Positions 13,163-15,547 of a stretch of DNA of 15,547 nucleotides are shown piece by piece. The stretch's first letter is position 1. Every line of letters begins with the position of its first letter. The DNA comes from Candidatus Nealsonbacteria bacterium RIFCSPHIGHO2_02_FULL_43_13 (GTDB lineage Bacteria > Patescibacteriota > Minisyncoccia > Minisyncoccales > MHMH01), in contig MHMD01000019.1 in NCBI GenBank assembly GCA_001819295.1, positions 1 through 15,547 on the forward strand. Direction: 5' to 3'. The position numbers and the translations under genes were made by a program. The notes under the pieces were generated by a model. That model searched no databases. It was not told where the DNA came from and worked only from the letters and a program-made list of their open reading frames with translations.

Positions 13163-13465
13163 ATGAATAATTTACCCCTGTTTCTCAAAAAATATTTTTG
13201 GGACGTAGATTTTTTAAAACTAAATAGGAATTCCCATTCCCAATTCATCATTGAGAGGGTTTTAGAATACGGAGACGAAAGGGCGGTAAAATGGCTATTT
13301 AAATATTTTAAAAAATCCGAACTCAAAGAGGCGCTTGAAAAAAAGAGAAATATATCGCCCTTAAGCGCCAATTATTGGGGGTTGATATTGGACGTTCCTA
13401 AGAATAAAATTTTATGTTTACGGAATCAATCTCAAAACAAACTGCAGAAAACCTGGCTTTATTAG
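13163..13465 (+). CDS. Putative antitoxin of an AbiE-like pair (DUF6922-like)
   Basis: This encodes 100 residues opening MNNLPLFLKKYFWDVDFLKL, with IIERVLEYGDERAVKWLFKYF in the middle and LSANYWGLILDV near the end. From memory this layout (P-L-F-L-K-K-Y-F-W-D-V-D-F...E-Y-G-D) matches small proteins, sometimes called DUF6922, encoded before AbiEii-type nucleotidyltransferases. It is much shorter than the classical winged-helix AbiEi antitoxin, so DNA binding is not assured. Its reading frame overlaps the next gene by 52 bases, a strong sign of coupled expression. The start lies six bases after a TAAAAT box, so the message is probably leaderless. Confidence 0.7.
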   Translation: MNNLPLFLKKYFWDVDFLKLNRNSHSQFIIERVLEYGDERAVKWLFKYFKKSELKEALEKKRNISPLSANYWGLILDVPKNKILCLRNQSQNKLQKTWLY

Positions 13466-14031
13466 GAAAATCAAAGATGCTCGGCGACGCTTATTTGGCC
13501 GGGGGGACTGCGCTCGCTTTGCAAATAGGCCACCGCATTTCTTACGACCTTGATTTTTTTACCTCCCAAAAATTTAAAGCCCAAATTTTCCTTAAGGAAA
13601 TGAGCGGGTTTAAATTATACCGGCACGAACGGGTGGCGTGGGGAACAATCTTGGGCAGGCTGGGGAAGGTTAAATTCAGTTTATTTTATTATCCTTACCC
13701 TCTTTTAAAAAAAACAATTAGTTTTCAGAATATTAACATCGCCAGCATAACCGATATTGCGGCGATGAAAATAGCGGCCATCAGCGAAAGAGGGACAAAA
13801 AGGGATTTTATAGATTTATATTTTATTCTCCAAAAAATTACCCTCGCTCGAGCGTTTAATTTTTATGATAGAAAGTATCAAAAACTCTCTTCTAATTTAG
13901 TTCATATTAAAAAAAGCTTGGTTTATTTTGATGACGCTGAAAACGACCCGATGCCCAAAATGATAATCCCCATTTCTTGGGGAAAAGTGAAATTTTTTTT
14001 TGAAGGAGAAATCAAGAGGTTCTCCTCCTAG
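13414..14031 (+). CDS. AbiEii/AbiGii-type nucleotidyltransferase toxin
   Basis: This encodes 205 residues. The nucleotidyltransferase core shows LAGGTALALQIGHRISYDLDFF, with the GGT loop at 30-32 and the metal pair D45-x-D47. IASITDIAAMKIAAISERGTKRDFIDLYFIL follows (about 110-140), the family's typical second block. Members of this family act as toxins in type IV-like AbiE systems, where they modify nucleic acids, in some relatives tRNA ends. This is known for the family and only inferred here. The start at 13414 overlaps the antitoxin gene; a later ATG at 13477 would cut into the conserved region preceding GGT and is less likely. A terminator follows at 14057-14078. Confidence 0.85.
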   Translation: MFTESISKQTAENLALLGKSKMLGDAYLAGGTALALQIGHRISYDLDFFTSQKFKAQIFLKEMSGFKLYRHERVAWGTILGRLGKVKFSLFYYPYPLLKKTISFQNINIASITDIAAMKIAAISERGTKRDFIDLYFILQKITLARAFNFYDRKYQKLSSNLVHIKKSLVYFDDAENDPMPKMIIPISWGKVKFFFEGEIKRFSS

Positions 14032-14056
14032 TCTGCGCTTAGCTCGGCACAACCAG

Positions 14057-14078
14057 CCCCGCCTGAAGCGGGGGTTTT
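14057..14078 (+). terminator. Terminator of the AbiE-like operon
   Basis: CCCCGC (14057-14062) pairs with GCGGGG (14068-14073) across a CTGAA loop and is followed by G and TTTT, then CGTTTTT. It lies 26 bases past the nucleotidyltransferase stop and isolates it from the next gene. Confidence 0.85.
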
Positions 14079-14090
14079 CGTTTTTCGGGT

Positions 14091-14118
14091 TTGACTTTTT
14101 ATTTAAATGGTGTATGGT
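14091..14118 (+). promoter_or_regulatory. Promoter of the lipoprotein gene
   Basis: TTGACT (14091-14096), a 16-base spacer and TATGGT (14113-14118) precede a strong AAGGAGG (14137-14143) seven bases before the ATG at 14151. The gene thus has complete classical initiation signals. Confidence 0.65.
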
Positions 14119-14150
14119 CAAGCTAGAAAACTGAAAAAGGAGGTTACTCG

Positions 14151-14795
14151 ATGAGGAAACTATGGAGTGCAATAATTCTGGTGGCGGCGTTGTTTGTGTT
14201 GCCGATCTTGTCCGGATGTGGCGGCTCCGGAACGCAAATCGCTGAAAAGGATCAGCGGATTACGAAGCTGGAGGGCCAGGCCAGGGAAAGCAGTTTGCAA
14301 ATTGCCGAGAAGGATCAGCAAATTGCAAAACTGGAGGCGCAGATTGGGTCGGGGAATTCGCAGGTTGCCGAAAAGGATCAGCAAATTGCGGGGCTGAAAA
14401 CCCAGATTGTTGAAAAAGACGGGAAGATCGCCGGTTTACAAGCAGAGCTGGCAAAAGCGTCCAGAAATCCGACAGCCGCTGAAGTTACGCTTTTTCTGGC
14501 TAACGACTTGACGGATAGGGCGTTCGCATCCTTTCAATATAGCCACTTGGAAGCCGTCCATCAGGTCGTCAAGAATGCCGGGAGCAAGGGGCTTAAGGCA
14601 TTCACGGTGACGGCAATGGTGGCAAGCAATACCGCTTTGTACTTTGCCGGATTTAAGACCAGCGATAAGGGGGTAGTTTATATTCTGACTTCCATAGATA
14701 GGGAGGTCAAATTAGTGGAGGGGGAGGACTACTACAAGGCGAATGGCTTTTCTGGAGGACCCGCCACCATTCTGAAAATTTTCGCATTCGAATAA
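14151..14795 (+). CDS. Putative lipoprotein with tandem coiled-coil repeats, unknown function
   Basis: This encodes 214 residues. The basic start MRKLW and a hydrophobic stretch lead to a lipobox L20-S21-G22-C23, so Cys23 should be lipidated and the protein tethered outside the membrane. Residues 29-105 are a coiled coil built of a repeated AEKDQ(Q/R)I(A/T)(K/G)L(E/K) unit. At DNA level copies begin at 14241, 14304 and 14367, 63 bases (three heptads) apart, with a diverged fourth at 14409. The C-terminal globular part (about 110-214) matches no family I know. Codons are richer in G and C than in the flanking genes and the gene has a full Shine-Dalgarno sequence, promoter and terminator, which may mean transfer. 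It resembles small spacer-type lipoproteins only in its anchor and coil. Confidence 0.75.
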   Translation: MRKLWSAIILVAALFVLPILSGCGGSGTQIAEKDQRITKLEGQARESSLQIAEKDQQIAKLEAQIGSGNSQVAEKDQQIAGLKTQIVEKDGKIAGLQAELAKASRNPTAAEVTLFLANDLTDRAFASFQYSHLEAVHQVVKNAGSKGLKAFTVTAMVASNTALYFAGFKTSDKGVVYILTSIDREVKLVEGEDYYKANGFSGGPATILKIFAFE

Positions 14796-14807
14796 GAGGC
14801 GTTAAGA

Positions 14808-14838
14808 AAAGGGGGCTTTTATAAATAAAGCCCCCTTT
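14808..14838. terminator. Strong terminator after the lipoprotein gene
   Basis: A 12-bp perfect stem, AAAGGGGGCTTT with AAAGCCCCCTTT, closes a 7-base loop (14820-14826). It is followed by a T-rich stretch on the plus strand. It separates the lipoprotein gene from the YcaO gene. Confidence 0.85.
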
Positions 14839-14842
14839 AAAT

Positions 14843-14871
14843 TTGATTATTTTTTGCGTTATAGCTAAGTT
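14843..14871 (+). promoter_or_regulatory. Weak promoter candidate for the YcaO gene
   Basis: TTGATT (14843-14848), a 17-base spacer and TAAGTT (14866-14871) can be aligned. The -10 keeps only three consensus bases. It sits six bases before the ATG, again the leaderless spacing. The strong terminator just upstream means some promoter is needed here. Confidence 0.3.
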
Positions 14872-14877
14872 AAATAT

Positions 14878-15547
14878 ATGAGCGTAGAATACAAGTCCGT
14901 CAACCGAAGTTGGCAGCATTTTGGAGATATTGCCAAAGAAGAGGAATCAAAAATCAAAAAATATCCGTCTATTTTTTTATTATACGATTCAATTTCCCAA
15001 AAAATTTATGCCGAGGCGCTGAAACTTATCGAAAAACTGATTGGAACGCGACTTTATAGTTCCGTTGAAGAAGAGCCATGGTCGGGTTTTGCCCCGCGGA
15101 CAAAAATAATAGCCTTAAATCTCATTAAGAAAAAGATTATCAAAAGAATCACCAAAATACCCAGGCGTTATCATGACGAGCCAAAAATTATTCAGTACCA
15201 GACCGAAACGCCGACCAGTTATCCCGATATTTCTGCTTACTCCGACGGCCGGGGGTCTTTTTCAAAATTCGGCGGCGGAGCCGATTTAAACGAGGAAAGA
15301 GCTTTTATGAAAGCAGTCGGCGAGGGAGTGGAAAGACTTTGCCTTTGCACCTACAAGGAAAAAGATTGCTTACTCTCTACCTACAAAGAAATTTCAAAAA
15401 AAGCCGTTAACCCGCTTTCTTTCGCCGGTATTTCAGAGTTACAACGCCAATCGATCAATGGTTTAAAAATAGACGAGAGATCGGTTTTCCGGTGGGTTCA
15501 GGGGCGTTCGCTTATTGATGGGAAAAAATTTTTTATCCCAGCCCAGT
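14878..15547 (+). CDS. YcaO-domain protein, N-terminal part (cut by window end)
   Basis: YcaO enzymes use ATP to activate peptide backbone amides, giving azolines, thioamides or amidines in peptides, or to modify proteins such as ribosomal S12. The frame is open for 223 codons to the window edge. Residues 1-110 form a leading region (KYPSIFLLYDSIS..., EPWSGFAPRTK) that I cannot assign. The YcaO core starts near 120: AYSDGRGSFSKFGGGADLNE, then ERAFMKAVGEGVERLCL (140-156), matching the conserved helix with E149 and E152. FRWVQGRSLIDGKKFFIPAQ (204-223) matches the usual Trp-x-x-Gly-x-Ser-Leu...Val-Pro-Ala strand. The ATP-binding C-terminal half is outside the window. No Shine-Dalgarno sequence is seen. 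A thiazole/oxazole peptide cluster beyond the edge is possible but unproven. Confidence 0.85.
   Translation, partial: MSVEYKSVNRSWQHFGDIAKEEESKIKKYPSIFLLYDSISQKIYAEALKLIEKLIGTRLYSSVEEEPWSGFAPRTKIIALNLIKKKIIKRITKIPRRYHDEPKIIQYQTETPTSYPDISAYSDGRGSFSKFGGGADLNEERAFMKAVGEGVERLCLCTYKEKDCLLSTYKEISKKAVNPLSFAGISELQRQSINGLKIDERSVFRWVQGRSLIDGKKFFIPAQ

Noticed and set aside
14041..14150. Possible promoter-internal palindrome before the lipoprotein as an operator
   Set aside because: The only strong palindrome is the terminator at 14057-14078; nothing symmetrical overlaps the promoter.
1..15547. CRISPR array, transposase or integrase
   Set aside because: No regularly spaced direct repeats and no recombinase or transposase motifs were found; the repeats in 14241-14420 are coding heptads.

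Overview
The window looks like a chromosomal segment of a small-genome bacterium, most likely from the Candidate Phyla Radiation (Patescibacteria, Parcubacteria-like). This is an inference from gene content and style: a trigger factor without its PPIase domain, a short secreted protein with the Leu-Val-Pro-Cys-Gly start often seen in CPR pilin-like genes, a widespread CPR-type conserved hypothetical protein, three tRNA genes that do not encode CCA, several genes without Shine-Dalgarno sequences, and GC-rich palindromes set in AT-rich intergenic DNA. No rRNA is present, so the taxonomy cannot be settled here.

Layout. 1-1964 (minus strand): the start of a secreted pilin-like protein, a GC-rich palindrome cluster, two membrane or membrane-anchored proteins of unknown function, a structured intergenic stretch, and a small coiled-coil protein with a good sigma70-type promoter. 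2000-5640: tRNA-Arg(TCG) on the minus strand is divergent from a CCA-adding enzyme whose 5' leader holds a perfect 15-bp hairpin. tRNA-Pro(CGG) follows, then an anchored protein with two Cys-paired beta-type repeats, a four-helix membrane protein, a CPR-type hypothetical protein, a broken tRNA-Ala-like copy and an intact tRNA-Ala(CGC). 5640-7693: a type II restriction-modification pair, tail to tail, with the endonuclease beginning five bases after tRNA-Ala. 7800-11600: nusA with an attenuator-like leader, the proton-pumping pyrophosphatase hppA one base later, then a convergent membrane protein behind a shared bidirectional terminator. 11670-13120: tig and clpP overlapping by four bases. 13163-14075: an AbiE-like toxin-antitoxin pair with its own terminator. 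14091-14838: a lipoprotein with a 21-residue coiled-coil repeat, with its own promoter and terminator. 14878 to the end: the N-terminal part of a YcaO-family protein, cut by the window edge.

How the parts fit. The housekeeping core is tRNA maturation (cca beside CCA-less tRNAs), transcription (nusA), membrane energetics (hppA) and protein folding and turnover (tig-clpP). Between these lie defence and accessory cassettes: R-M at a tRNA gene, an AbiE-like module, and a YcaO protein that may open a peptide-modification locus beyond the window. The most unusual features are protein genes that start 5-7 bases after tRNA 3' ends, the leader ORF plus terminator before nusA, the hairpin pair around tRNA-Arg and cca, the hairpin-interrupted tRNA-Ala relic, and the YcaO gene.
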